Assembly: GCA_027490955.1 (NCBI GenBank)
Contig: JAIXXB010000041.1
Location: forward strand, 53,189 to 117,188
From: Rhodobacter sp.
GTDB lineage: Bacteria; Pseudomonadota; Alphaproteobacteria; Rhodobacterales; Rhodobacteraceae
Reading direction: 5' to 3'
Length of the DNA: 64,000 nt
The notes under the pieces were generated by a model, which made no database searches, had not been told where the DNA came from, and saw only the letters and a list, made by a program, of their open reading frames with translations. The translations under genes and the position numbers were made by a program. This document shows positions 56,692 through 64,000 of this stretch, one piece after another; the stretch's first letter is position 1; every line of letters starts with the position of its first letter.

Positions 56692-57950
56692 CCACTCCCG
56701 CCTATTTTGGCCTAGACTTCGGCACGTCCAATTCCACATTGTCCATCGCCGAGGGGGCAAAAGCCCGCCTGATCCCACTGGAAGGCCTTGACGTCACCTT
56801 GCCGTCTGCGGTGTTTTGGCCCGATGATCGCAGCCCGCTGACCTTTGGCCGCGCGGCGATGGACAGCTACCTGCAAGGCGAAGAAGGGCGGCTGCTGCGC
56901 GGTCTGAAATCCACGCTGGGCAGCGCACTTTTTGCCGAGAAAACCCTGCTGGGCGGGCGCATGATTGGCTTTGCCACTGTGATCGAAGCCTTCTTTGCCC
57001 ATCTGAAATCCCATCTTGACCGCGCGCGCGCAGATCGCCCTTTGGGCGGTATCGTTTTGGGTCGGCCTGTGCATTTTCACGATGGTGATGCCGCCGCCGA
57101 TGCCCGCGCCGAGGCGGCGCTGGCGGAAATCGCGCGTTCGCTGGGCTTTGATCATGTGGCATTCCAGCTAGAGCCCATTGCCGCCGCCATGACCTACGAG
57201 GCAGGCATTTCAGGCGAAGAATTGGTGCTGATCGTCGATATTGGCGGCGGCACATCAGATTTTTCCATCCTGCGCCTATCGCCCACCCGCGCGCGCGCGC
57301 TGGATCGCAGCGCGGATATCTTGGCCACGGGCGGGGTGCGCGTCGGCGGCACGGATTTCGACCGCGCCCTGTCATTGGCGATGGTGATGCCGACCTTGGG
57401 CTATAAGGCCAGCACAAAGGGCGGCGCAGGGCTGATGCCCAACCACTATTTCCTAGATCTGGCGACATGGCACAAAATCAATATGCTTTATGTGCCGCGG
57501 GTTGCCGCCGATATCAAAGCGATGCGGCACGATATTGACCGCCCCGACTTGCTTGATCGCCTTGCCCGCGTGATTGCGGAAAAATCAGGCCATGCGCTGG
57601 CCATGCGCGTCGAAGCCGCCAAAATCGCCCTGTCCGATGCCGAGGCCGCCCGCATCATGCTGTCTGATCTGACAGGCGGGCCAAACCCCATGGCCACGCA
57701 AAGCGCCTTTTCTGACTGCGCAGCGCCCCTGCTGGCCAAGATCAAGGCGACCATGCTGGATACGCTTGCGCGGGCAGGCATTGCACCCGATGGCATTGGA
57801 ACGGTGTTTCTCACTGGCGGCGCGGCGCATATGCCGGCCCTGCGCGCCTTGGTCAAAGACGTCTTTCAGGCAGGCCACATCACCACGGGTGATATGCTCG
57901 GCTCGGTCGGCGCGGGCCTTGCCTACGAGGCACAGCGGCGCTTTGGCTAA
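56688..57950 (+). CDS. Hsp70-like ATPase lacking a substrate-binding domain (YegD type)
   Basis: 420-residue protein with the Hsp70 ATPase fold only. Phosphate-1 GLDFGTSNST at 8-17, connect-1/phosphate-2 VDIGGGTSDFS near 183-193 and adenosine-type FLTGGAAHMPALR near 369. No beta-sandwich peptide-binding domain and no EEVD tail follow, so it is a YegD-like protein rather than DnaK. Its 4-base overlap with the FAD oxidoreductase gene suggests a tight partnership; whether it acts in folding that enzyme is inference. Confidence 0.88.
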   Translation: MTTPAYFGLDFGTSNSTLSIAEGAKARLIPLEGLDVTLPSAVFWPDDRSPLTFGRAAMDSYLQGEEGRLLRGLKSTLGSALFAEKTLLGGRMIGFATVIEAFFAHLKSHLDRARADRPLGGIVLGRPVHFHDGDAAADARAEAALAEIARSLGFDHVAFQLEPIAAAMTYEAGISGEELVLIVDIGGGTSDFSILRLSPTRARALDRSADILATGGVRVGGTDFDRALSLAMVMPTLGYKASTKGGAGLMPNHYFLDLATWHKINMLYVPRVAADIKAMRHDIDRPDLLDRLARVIAEKSGHALAMRVEAAKIALSDAEAARIMLSDLTGGPNPMATQSAFSDCAAPLLAKIKATMLDTLARAGIAPDGIGTVFLTGGAAHMPALRALVKDVFQAGHITTGDMLGSVGAGLAYEAQRRFG

Positions 57951-57972
57951 GGCCATCTGCCTTTGCCTGCCG

Positions 57973-58018
57973 CTTCTCTTTTTCCCAAATATCCTGGGGT
58001 GAATGGGCCGCAGGCCCA
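57973..58018. repeat. Third copy of the CCAAATATCCTG element
   Basis: CTTCTCTTTTTCCCAAATATCCTGGGG (57973-57999) is followed by the hairpin TGGGCC-GCA-GGCCCA (58004-58018) and then AGGGGC-AAG-GCCCCT. It lies between two plus-strand genes, after the Hsp70-like stop, and probably terminates that operon. Confidence 0.7.
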
Positions 58019-58080
58019 GAGGGGCAAGGCCCCTTTACCGCGCCCGCCACATGCGCGATGCTGCGCAAAAGGAGCCTGCC

Positions 58081-59256
58081 ATGCCCATTCCCGCCCGCAT
58101 TGCCCAACTTAGCCCGCAGATCACCGATTGGCGGCGCGCGCTGCACCGCATCCCCGAACTTGGCTATGATCTGCCGCAAACCACGGCCTTTGTGGCAGAA
58201 AAACTGCGCGCCATGGGCTGTGATAGCGTGACCATGGGCCTGGGCCGCGCGGGAATTGTCGCGGAAATCATCGGCACTGGCGGGGCCAACCACGCTATTG
58301 CTCTGCGCGCCGATATGGACGCCTTGCCCATAACCGAGGCCACAGGCGCGCCCTATGCATCGCAGATCGCAGGCCAGATGCATGCCTGCGGGCATGATGG
58401 CCATACCGCCATGCTGCTGGGCGCGGCGCAATATCTGTGCGAAACGCGCGCCTTTTCGGGCCGCGCCGTGCTGGTCTTCCAACCCGCAGAAGAGGGCGGC
58501 GCAGGCGGGCTTGCCATGGTCAACGATGGTTTGATTTCGCGCTTTGGCATTTCAGAGATTTACGCTCTGCACAATATGCCCGGCCAAGCGGCGGGGACAT
58601 TTGCCATCAATTCAGGGGCCATGATGGCCAGCGCCGATTTCTTTGACATCCTCATCACGGGGCGGGGCGGTCATGCGGCCAAACCACAAGATGCAGTAGA
58701 TGCCGTGCTGATTGCGGCCCATCTGATCACCGCGCTGCAATCGGTCACGGCGCGCAACATCGACCCGCTGGAGGCTGCCGTTTTATCGGTCTGCATGATC
58801 GATACCGACAGCCGCGCGCCCAATGTGCTGCCGCAAGAGGTGCGCCTGTCGGGCACGGCGCGCGCCCTATCTGCACCCGTCCGAGACGCGCTAGAGACGC
58901 GCCTGCGCGCCATTTGCGCGGGCGTGGCGGCAACCTTTGGCGCGCAGATCGCGGTGGATTACCAGCGCGGCTATCCTGTCACAGTCAATAGCCCCGATCA
59001 GGCGGATTTTGCAGCTACGGCGGCGCTGGCGGTTACGGGCCAGCCCACCGCCCCTGCCGCCCCGATGATGGGGGCGGAAGATTTTTCCTATATGCTCAGC
59101 GCGGCGGGCGAACATGGGCAGGGCGGGGCCTATATGTTTCTGGGCAATGGCGACAGCGCCATGCTGCATCACCCCGCCTATCAGTTCAACGATGCGATCA
59201 TCCCCGCAGGCGTGGCATGGTTTGCCGCCCTGATCGAACAAAGGCTGCCGCTTTAA
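58081..59256 (+). CDS. M20 family amidohydrolase (hippurate hydrolase-like)
   Basis: 391-residue metallo-amidohydrolase. Metal-site motifs: MHACGHDGHTAML (about 100-112), EEGGAGG near 139-145 and HHPAYQFND near the C-terminus, with the dimerisation domain between. Such enzymes cleave N-acyl amino acids, IAA conjugates or hippurate; substrate not determined by sequence. ATG at 58081 with AAAGGAG leader. Its stop interleaves with that of the convergent cydB (59253-59256). Confidence 0.9.
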   Translation: MPIPARIAQLSPQITDWRRALHRIPELGYDLPQTTAFVAEKLRAMGCDSVTMGLGRAGIVAEIIGTGGANHAIALRADMDALPITEATGAPYASQIAGQMHACGHDGHTAMLLGAAQYLCETRAFSGRAVLVFQPAEEGGAGGLAMVNDGLISRFGISEIYALHNMPGQAAGTFAINSGAMMASADFFDILITGRGGHAAKPQDAVDAVLIAAHLITALQSVTARNIDPLEAAVLSVCMIDTDSRAPNVLPQEVRLSGTARALSAPVRDALETRLRAICAGVAATFGAQIAVDYQRGYPVTVNSPDQADFAATAALAVTGQPTAPAAPMMGAEDFSYMLSAAGEHGQGGAYMFLGNGDSAMLHHPAYQFNDAIIPAGVAWFAALIEQRLPL

Positions 59257-60251
59257 TCATAGCGCAGGCCGCGCGATTTGCCGCGAAAGATCACATAGGA
59301 CAGCGCCGAATAGGCGATGATGATGGGCAGCACAATCGCCACGCCCCACAGAATGATGATCAGGCTTTCAGGGGCAGATGCCGCCTGATCGATCGTCAGC
59401 TTTTCGGGCACGATATAGGGGTAAAAGCTGTAGGCCATCCCGCCAAAGCCCAATGCGAATAGGGCCGAAGTCGCGAAAAACGGTGTCCATTGGCGATGCG
59501 CATCGGGGGCCGCGCGCAGGCGGCGCAGGCATAGGTAAATCACCCCCATCAGCGCCGCCGAGGCGATGGGCAGCGGGGCCAAATATGCGGCCTGCGGCCA
59601 AGCCAGCCATTTTTCAGCAATGCGTGCCGAGACGAACGGCGTGGCCACTGACACCGCCCCCAGCCCCAAAACCGCGCCCCAAATCCCGCCCTGCGCCCAT
59701 GTGATGGCCCGCGCCAGCAATGCGCCTTCGGATTTGCCAATCAGCCAAACCGCGCCGATAAAGCTGTAGGCAATGGTCAAAAGCGCGCCAATCAACAGCG
59801 CAAACCCAATATGCCACAATGTGAAATTCAGCCCCAAAATGTAAATGCCCAGCATAAAGCCCTGCGCCGCGCTGGCCAGCAAACTGCCCGCAAAAAAGGC
59901 GGCATCCCACATGGGCTTTTGCACCTTTGGCGCTTTGGTGCGAAATTCAAAGGCCACACCGCGCAAGATCAGCCCGACCAGCATCAAAAACACAGGCAGG
60001 TAAAGCGCGGTCAAAATGGCGCCATGCGCGGCGGGAAAGGCCACCAGCAAAATTCCCACCGCCAGCACCAGCCATGTTTCATTGGCATCCCAAAACGGGC
60101 CGATACTGGCAACCATTTGGTCGCGCTGCTCTGCGCTGGCAAAGGGAAACAGCAGCCCAACCCCCAAATCGAACCCATCCAAAACCACATAGATCAGGAT
60201 CGACAGGCCCATCAGGGCGGCAAAGATCAGCGGCAAATTGTCATAGATCAT
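59253..60251 (-). CDS. cioB: Cytochrome bd-type quinol oxidase subunit II (CioB type)
   Basis: 332-residue membrane subunit of the bd oxidase with about eight helices; starts MIYDNLPLIFAALMGLSILIYVVLDGFDLGVG, the CydB/CioB signature. Short loops and the lack of a heme-rich Q-loop partner fit the cyanide-insensitive branch (see subunit I). It is 8 bases from the subunit I gene, the usual operon order. Its Gln/Arg-poor C-terminus ends RGLRYD. Neighbouring M20 gene is convergent. Confidence 0.9.
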   Translation of the reverse strand: MIYDNLPLIFAALMGLSILIYVVLDGFDLGVGLLFPFASAEQRDQMVASIGPFWDANETWLVLAVGILLVAFPAAHGAILTALYLPVFLMLVGLILRGVAFEFRTKAPKVQKPMWDAAFFAGSLLASAAQGFMLGIYILGLNFTLWHIGFALLIGALLTIAYSFIGAVWLIGKSEGALLARAITWAQGGIWGAVLGLGAVSVATPFVSARIAEKWLAWPQAAYLAPLPIASAALMGVIYLCLRRLRAAPDAHRQWTPFFATSALFALGFGGMAYSFYPYIVPEKLTIDQAASAPESLIIILWGVAIVLPIIIAYSALSYVIFRGKSRGLRYD

Positions 60252-60259
60252 GGCAGGGC

Positions 60260-61621
60260 CTATTCAGCAGGGACAAGTTGCGGGCGATGGGCGGGCAGCG
60301 GCTGGCCCTTGGCCGCTTTGCCCGCCAATGTCGTGATCGTGACCATATAGGCCAAAATCAGCGCGCCATAGATCGCCAAATACCCAATCAGCGTTGACAA
60401 AACCATGCCCGATGGCACGGCTGCCACCGCCTCGCGCGTGGTCAAAACGCCCTGCACCAACCACGGCTGGCGGCCAATTTCAGTGGTATACCAGCCCGCC
60501 AAAGTGGCAATCCAGCCAATGAAACTGGCCCCTGCCAGCGCGCCCAGATACAGGCGCGGCAGCCCGTCTACCCCGCGTTTGCGCATCAAGGCAACCCCCG
60601 CCCAAGACAGGGCCAACATCGCAAACCCCGCCCCCACCATCACGCGGAATGACCAAAACACAGGGGCCACGGGCGGATGCATCACTGTGCCATCAGCGGC
60701 CACAAAATCATTCAGCCCCGGCACCACACCATCGGGATCATGTTTCAAGATCACCGAGGCCATGGCAGGTATGCCAATTTCAAAGCGGTTCTCGCGCGCC
60801 GCCTCATCGGGCAGGGCGAATAGGATCAGCGGCACGCGCGGGCCAGTTTCCCAATTGGCCTCCATCGCGGCGACCTTTTGCGGCTGATGCTCTAGCGTGT
60901 TCAGCCCGTGCATATCGCCTGCAAAAATCTGGAGTGGGATCAGCAGCGCGCCCAACGTCACGCCAAACCGCAAGGATTTGCGCATCTCTTCGCTGCGATC
61001 ACCCCATAAATGGCGCAGGGCCGAAATCCCCGCAATCAGGAATGCCACTGTCAGGCCCGATGCCAGCAACATATGGATCAGGCGGTAGGGCATGGATGGG
61101 TTGAATACGATGGCCCACCAATCTGTGGCATGGACAACCCCATCGCGCAGCTCATATCCGGCAGGGGTATGCATCCACGAATTGAGCACAATGATCCAAA
61201 AGGCCGACATCGTCGTGCCCAGCGCCACCAAAAACGTGGCCGATGTATGCACCCAAGGGGCCACGCGGCTGGCGCCAAATAGCATGATGCCCAAAAATGC
61301 CGCTTCAAGGAAAAAGGCCGTCAGCACCTCATAGGCCAAAAGCGGGCCTGCCACATTACCAACCTTTTCCATGAATCCAGGCCAGTTTGTGCCAAATTGG
61401 AACGACATGGTGATGCCTGACACCACCCCCAGCGCAAAAGACAGCGCAAAGACCTTGACCCAAAACATATAGGCCGCCATCCACGCAGGATCGCGCGTGG
61501 CGTTAAAGCGCAGTTTGAAAAACAGCAGCACCCAGCCCAGCGCAATGGTGATGGTCGGAAACAGAATGTGGAACGAGATATTGGCCGCAAACTGTATGCG
61601 CGAAAGAACGAACGTATCCAT
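60260..61621 (-). CDS. cioA: Cytochrome bd-type quinol oxidase subunit I (CioA type)
   Basis: Heme- and quinol-binding subunit of 453 residues. The heme ligand His in FAANISFHILFP is at about 18, a second His lies in HMLLASG near 180, and the Q-loop is the short form (GLNTLEHQPQKVAAMEANW near 260), which distinguishes CioA from the long-loop CydA of E. coli. No CydDC genes are present. The ATG at 61621 has AAAGGAAAAGG upstream. It gives a respiratory branch from quinol to oxygen alongside complex I in this window. Confidence 0.93.
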   Translation of the reverse strand: MDTFVLSRIQFAANISFHILFPTITIALGWVLLFFKLRFNATRDPAWMAAYMFWVKVFALSFALGVVSGITMSFQFGTNWPGFMEKVGNVAGPLLAYEVLTAFFLEAAFLGIMLFGASRVAPWVHTSATFLVALGTTMSAFWIIVLNSWMHTPAGYELRDGVVHATDWWAIVFNPSMPYRLIHMLLASGLTVAFLIAGISALRHLWGDRSEEMRKSLRFGVTLGALLIPLQIFAGDMHGLNTLEHQPQKVAAMEANWETGPRVPLILFALPDEAARENRFEIGIPAMASVILKHDPDGVVPGLNDFVAADGTVMHPPVAPVFWSFRVMVGAGFAMLALSWAGVALMRKRGVDGLPRLYLGALAGASFIGWIATLAGWYTTEIGRQPWLVQGVLTTREAVAAVPSGMVLSTLIGYLAIYGALILAYMVTITTLAGKAAKGQPLPAHRPQLVPAE

Positions 61622-61767
61622 GATGCACCTTTTCCTTTGCCCATAATCTGCGCCCGCAGGCCGCCCAAGGCTAGGGGGGGCGGCACTATGCCGCGAGGCG
61701 ACTGTCGCGGGGATTGGTTGCAAAACCCCTGCCAAATTGGCGCGCGGCAGTTGGGTGCGCTGGCGCG

Positions 61768-62796
61768 TTATCCGCCCGTATGGCTCATATGCCGTGGCAT
61801 CTGGCCTTTGACAGCGCCCGTCCCTGCAGGGGAGGCGCGGGAATAGTCAAAATCATGGCCCTTGGGTTTGCGCGCAATGGCGGCGCGAATGGCGGCGATC
61901 AGAGGCGCGTCATCCGCGCTGGCGCGCAAGGGCGCGCGCAGATCGGCCATGTCGTTTTGGCCAAGGCACATATAAAGCTGCCCCGTGCAGGTGGCGCGCA
62001 CACGGTTACAGCTTTCGCAGAAATTATGCGTCAGAGGGGTAATAAAGCCAATGTGCTGGCCCGTGGCATCCAGCCGCACATAGCGCGCAGGCCCGCCCGT
62101 GCGCAGCGGCACATCTGTCATGCCATAGCGGCTGGCAAGGCGCGCGCGCAAATCTGTCAGCGGCCAATATTGGCCAAGGCGCAGCGCATCCCCCATATCC
62201 TCGCCCATCGGCATCACTTCGATAAAGGTCAAATCATGGCCTTCTTTGGCGCACCAGTCGGTCAGGGAAAACAGCTCGTCTTCATTAAAGCCCTTCAGCG
62301 CCACTGTGTTGATTTTCACCCGAATCCCCGCAGCTTTTGCAGCGGCAATGCCGTCCAGAACGGGGGCCAACTTGCCCCAGCGGGTAATGGCGGCAAATTT
62401 ATCGCGCACTAGCGTGTCAAGCGAGACATTGATGCGCCGCACGCCGCAGGCGGCCAGATCATCTGCATAGCGTGCCAATTGGCTGCCATTGGTGGTCAGC
62501 GTCAAATCGTCCAGCGCGCCACTGGCCAAATGCCGGCTGAGGGATTGAAACAGCGTCAAAATGCCCTTGCGCACCAGCGGCTCGCCCCCCGTGATGCGCA
62601 GTTTGCGCACCCCTAGGCTGATAAAGGCGCTGGACAGGCGATCCAGTTCTTCGAGCGTCAGCAATTCGGCGCGGGGCAAAAACTGCATGGCCTCTGACAT
62701 GCAATAGGTGCAGCGAAAATCGCAGCGATCTGTCACCGACAGGCGCAGATAAGTGATCGGGCGCGCGAAAGGGTCAATCAGGGGGGCATTTTGCAT
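61768..62796 (-). CDS. moaA: GTP 3',8-cyclase MoaA
   Basis: Radical-SAM enzyme for the first step of molybdenum-cofactor synthesis; 342 residues. N-terminal cluster CDFRCTYC has Cys at about 25, 29 and 32; C-terminal cluster Cys are in [11 protein letters not shown] and LYMC (near 265-285). The protein ends in Gly-Gly, as required for MoaA activation. All needed residues are present. Neighbours are unrelated; other moa genes are outside the window. Confidence 0.95.
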   Translation of the reverse strand: MQNAPLIDPFARPITYLRLSVTDRCDFRCTYCMSEAMQFLPRAELLTLEELDRLSSAFISLGVRKLRITGGEPLVRKGILTLFQSLSRHLASGALDDLTLTTNGSQLARYADDLAACGVRRINVSLDTLVRDKFAAITRWGKLAPVLDGIAAAKAAGIRVKINTVALKGFNEDELFSLTDWCAKEGHDLTFIEVMPMGEDMGDALRLGQYWPLTDLRARLASRYGMTDVPLRTGGPARYVRLDATGQHIGFITPLTHNFCESCNRVRATCTGQLYMCLGQNDMADLRAPLRASADDAPLIAAIRAAIARKPKGHDFDYSRASPAGTGAVKGQMPRHMSHTGG

Positions 62797-62972
62797 AGGC
62801 CTAGCCTAAGGCGCGCGCGCCGCCCCCGCAAGGCCCAGATGCAAAGACACAGGCCAAGGCGCGACTTGCCCGCCCTTTGCCCGCGCTGGCGGCACACAGC
62901 ACGGCAAGCCACAGTTGCGCGCGCCGCCTCTGGCCACTTGCGAGGCGGGCATTTTCGCCCTAGGTTCGGGCC

Positions 62973-63413
62973 ATGAAACACATCACCCTGACTCTGTGCC
63001 TGATCTTGCCCCTTTCTGCCTGCGCAGGGGCGTGGAGCACGACAAAATCGTGGTTCAACCCGCGCCCACAGCCCACCAGCTTGCAGGCGCTGACGATGGG
63101 CGGGCAAAGCGCCGCAGAACTGGACGCGGTGAGCGATGTGCAAAAAGCGGCCGCAGTGGCTGCGCCCAATGCTGGCCAAGTTTTGGGCATTGTCAGCGTG
63201 GCCTTGGGCAGCCCAGCACAACCCGGCCTTTGGCTGAAATCCAATCTTGTCACCGCCCCCACCCAAGGCCGCGCAGTGCTGGCCAATGGCGCGGGGGTGA
63301 ATGTGGACCTTTTGCCCAGCACAGGCGGGGCAACGCTGTCCTTTTCCGCCTATCGCGCGCTGGGGCTGGGCCTAACCGATTTGCCCCAAGTGCAGGTTTT
63401 GGCCCTGCCATAG
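62973..63413 (+). CDS. Putative lipoprotein, unrecognised
   Basis: 146-residue protein with a signal peptide and lipobox LSAC (about 14-17), then a Trp/Phe-containing linker and a Gly/Ala/Val-rich domain with two similar halves (IVSVALGSPAQPGLWL and the SFSAYRALGLGLTDL tail). I recall that Rhodobacteraceae annotations sometimes call related proteins galactarate dehydratase, which nothing here supports. Divergent from moaA; a strong hairpin follows it. Confidence 0.7.
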   Translation: MKHITLTLCLILPLSACAGAWSTTKSWFNPRPQPTSLQALTMGGQSAAELDAVSDVQKAAAVAAPNAGQVLGIVSVALGSPAQPGLWLKSNLVTAPTQGRAVLANGAGVNVDLLPSTGGATLSFSAYRALGLGLTDLPQVQVLALP

Positions 63414-63416
63414 CAG

Positions 63417-63459
63417 GGGGGGGCTCGCCCCCCCGCTTGCTAAAGCATAGCTTTAGCAA
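63417..63459 (+). terminator. Double terminator hairpin after the lipoprotein gene
   Basis: G7C-TC-GC7 (63417-63434) is a very stable hairpin, immediately followed by TTGCTAAAGC-ATA-GCTTTAGCAA (63437-63459), a perfect 10-bp stem. No U-run follows either. They sit just before the base composition drops, marking the end of the conserved block. Confidence 0.7.
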
Positions 63460-63466
63460 ACTCCCC

Positions 63467-63535
63467 CCGAGGATTAATTTTGTAATAATATATCAAGCAG
63501 CTAAGTAATTACATGTGCAAATTATGTGCAAAGTT
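63467..63535. other. AT-rich junction with a short direct repeat
   Basis: Strikingly AT-rich against the GC-rich window. It contains two copies of ATGTGCAA at 63513-63520 and 63524-63531, 11 bases apart. No gene seen. Probably the boundary of an accessory or mobile segment; whether it is an attachment site is unproven. Confidence 0.5.
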
Positions 63536-63543
63536 CAGTCCTG

Positions 63544-63675
63544 TTGACCTGCCCCCCGAAAGTTCCCCCACAATGATAAAAAGTCTGCCCAACTTGAGAG
63601 GGAGCAAACGACATGAGAAAAAGCCGTTTCACCGAAGCGCAAATCATTGGGATCAATGAGGTGATCAGCCCCTAG
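63544..63675 (+). mobile_element. 5' remnant of an IS3-family element
   Basis: From TGACCTGCCCCCCGAAAG (terminal-repeat-like) the sequence runs to an ATG at 63613 whose product begins MRKSRFTEAQIIG, the start of an IS3-family OrfA, then departs from the family (INEVISP) and stops at 63673-63675 after 20 codons. So only the left end survives, joined near 63651 to unrelated sequence. Confidence 0.75.
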
Positions 63676-63729
63676 TTTCCTAGACACCTGCATCGTTCAG
63701 TTTCTACTGTCTGGTTTCGAAGTCAATGG

Positions 63730-64000
63730 GGGTGTGAACCGCGCCAAGTTTGCCAGAGGCTCCAACTTCTGAGTAGAATGGAGCATCATAAGCAATACAA
63801 CGAACAAGTTTTCCCCCGAAGTGCGCGAACGCGCCGTGCGGCTAGTTCTGGACATTCAGGTCCAGCATGGATCGCGGTGGCAGGCGGTCTTGTCGATTTC
63901 GGCAAAGATCGGCTGTGCGCCGCAGACTCTGAATGATTGGGTCAAAAAGGCTGAGGTCGACATCGGCAAGCGGGCTGGTGTCTCCAGCGAGATAGCCGAG
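63730..64000 (+). mobile_element. Left end of a second IS3-family element (continues beyond window)
   Basis: GTGTGAACCGCGCCAAGTTTG (63731 on) looks like a terminal inverted repeat, followed by the leader and first gene of an IS3-type transposase. The rest is outside the window, so the element could be complete or a fragment. The 54 bases between 63676 and 63729 show no recognised feature. Confidence 0.65.
63788..64000 (+). pseudogene. IS3-family OrfA (transposase helix-turn-helix subunit), ATA at the start position
   Basis: The reading frame from 63788 gives [20 protein letters not shown] and continues through [20 protein letters not shown] and [10 protein letters not shown] to the window edge: the HTH_Tnp_1 domain of IS3-family OrfA. 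Homologues start MSNTT; here the ATG position is ATA and an in-frame stop lies at 63770-63772 with no ATG or GTG between. The first possible start is GTG at 63821, inside the domain. So it is either inactive or started at a non-canonical codon. Confidence 0.7.

Noticed and set aside
63467..63535. tRNA-derived attachment site
   Set aside because: No tRNA cloverleaf or 3' CCA end could be made from the AT-rich segment; only a short direct repeat is seen.

Overview
The window reads as chromosomal DNA of an alphaproteobacterium, most likely Rhodobacterales/Rhodobacteraceae. The evidence is GC-rich coding DNA, a nuo operon carrying extra small genes between the subunit genes, RNase J next to type III pantothenate kinase, and short families largely confined to that group (DUF5333, DUF5337). 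Coding is dense. Many neighbouring genes overlap by 1 or 4 bases (TAATG, TGATG, ATGA), so most genes sit in translationally coupled operons.

Layout. (1) 1-3006, minus strand: a truncated CNNM/hemolysin-type membrane protein, a DUF815 ATPase and the tatA-tatB-tatC protein export operon. (2) 3103-3822: a WYL-domain regulator behind a perfect 20-bp palindrome that overlaps its likely -10 box. (3) 3837-14996: a two-armed carbohydrate cluster. The left arm (minus) has an IolE-like TIM-barrel enzyme, a NagB-fold protein with an altered active-site loop, and a Gfo/Idh/MocA dehydrogenase. The right arm (plus) has a LuxR-type regulator, a second Gfo/Idh/MocA enzyme, a bicupin, a ROK kinase with a changed metal site, and a complete Tat-exported sugar ABC importer. 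It looks like an uncharacterised pathway for a glycoside, amino sugar or cyclitol. (4) 15072-23695: an FbpC-like ATPase without permeases, a degenerate SDR, prfC, a PepSY-type membrane protein, an RhlE-type helicase, rnj and coaX. (5) 23706-43757, minus: birA and the 14-gene nuoA-N complex I operon. It is interrupted by a sulfotransferase, a DUF4160/DUF2442 pair, an Ala/Lys/Pro-rich membrane protein, a carboxymuconolactone-decarboxylase-like gene and several small lipoproteins or membrane proteins. (6) 44012-53876: creA, a 402-bp non-coding gap with inverted repeats, a DegT aminotransferase plus MFS exporter pair, a HAD phosphatase, glmU-glmS (UDP-GlcNAc supply), a DUF3833 lipoprotein, an AlkD-like gene and an asparaginase. 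(7) 54041-63413: a DUF3422 membrane protein, an FAD oxidoreductase/Hsp70-like pair, an M20 amidohydrolase, a cyanide-insensitive-type bd oxidase (cioAB), moaA and a lipoprotein. (8) 63467-64000: an AT-rich junction followed by remnants of two IS3-family elements, the second with ATA where its first ORF should start.

The genes fall into energy metabolism (complex I feeding quinone, with an alternative bd oxidase), Tat export (at least two Tat-type signal peptides occur in the same window), and sugar and cell-wall precursor metabolism. A dispersed element with the core CCAAATATCCTG occurs three times at gene ends, and small GC-rich hairpins punctuate the nuo operon. I found no tRNA, rRNA or CRISPR array by eye. 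All family assignments come from reading motifs; no database search was run.
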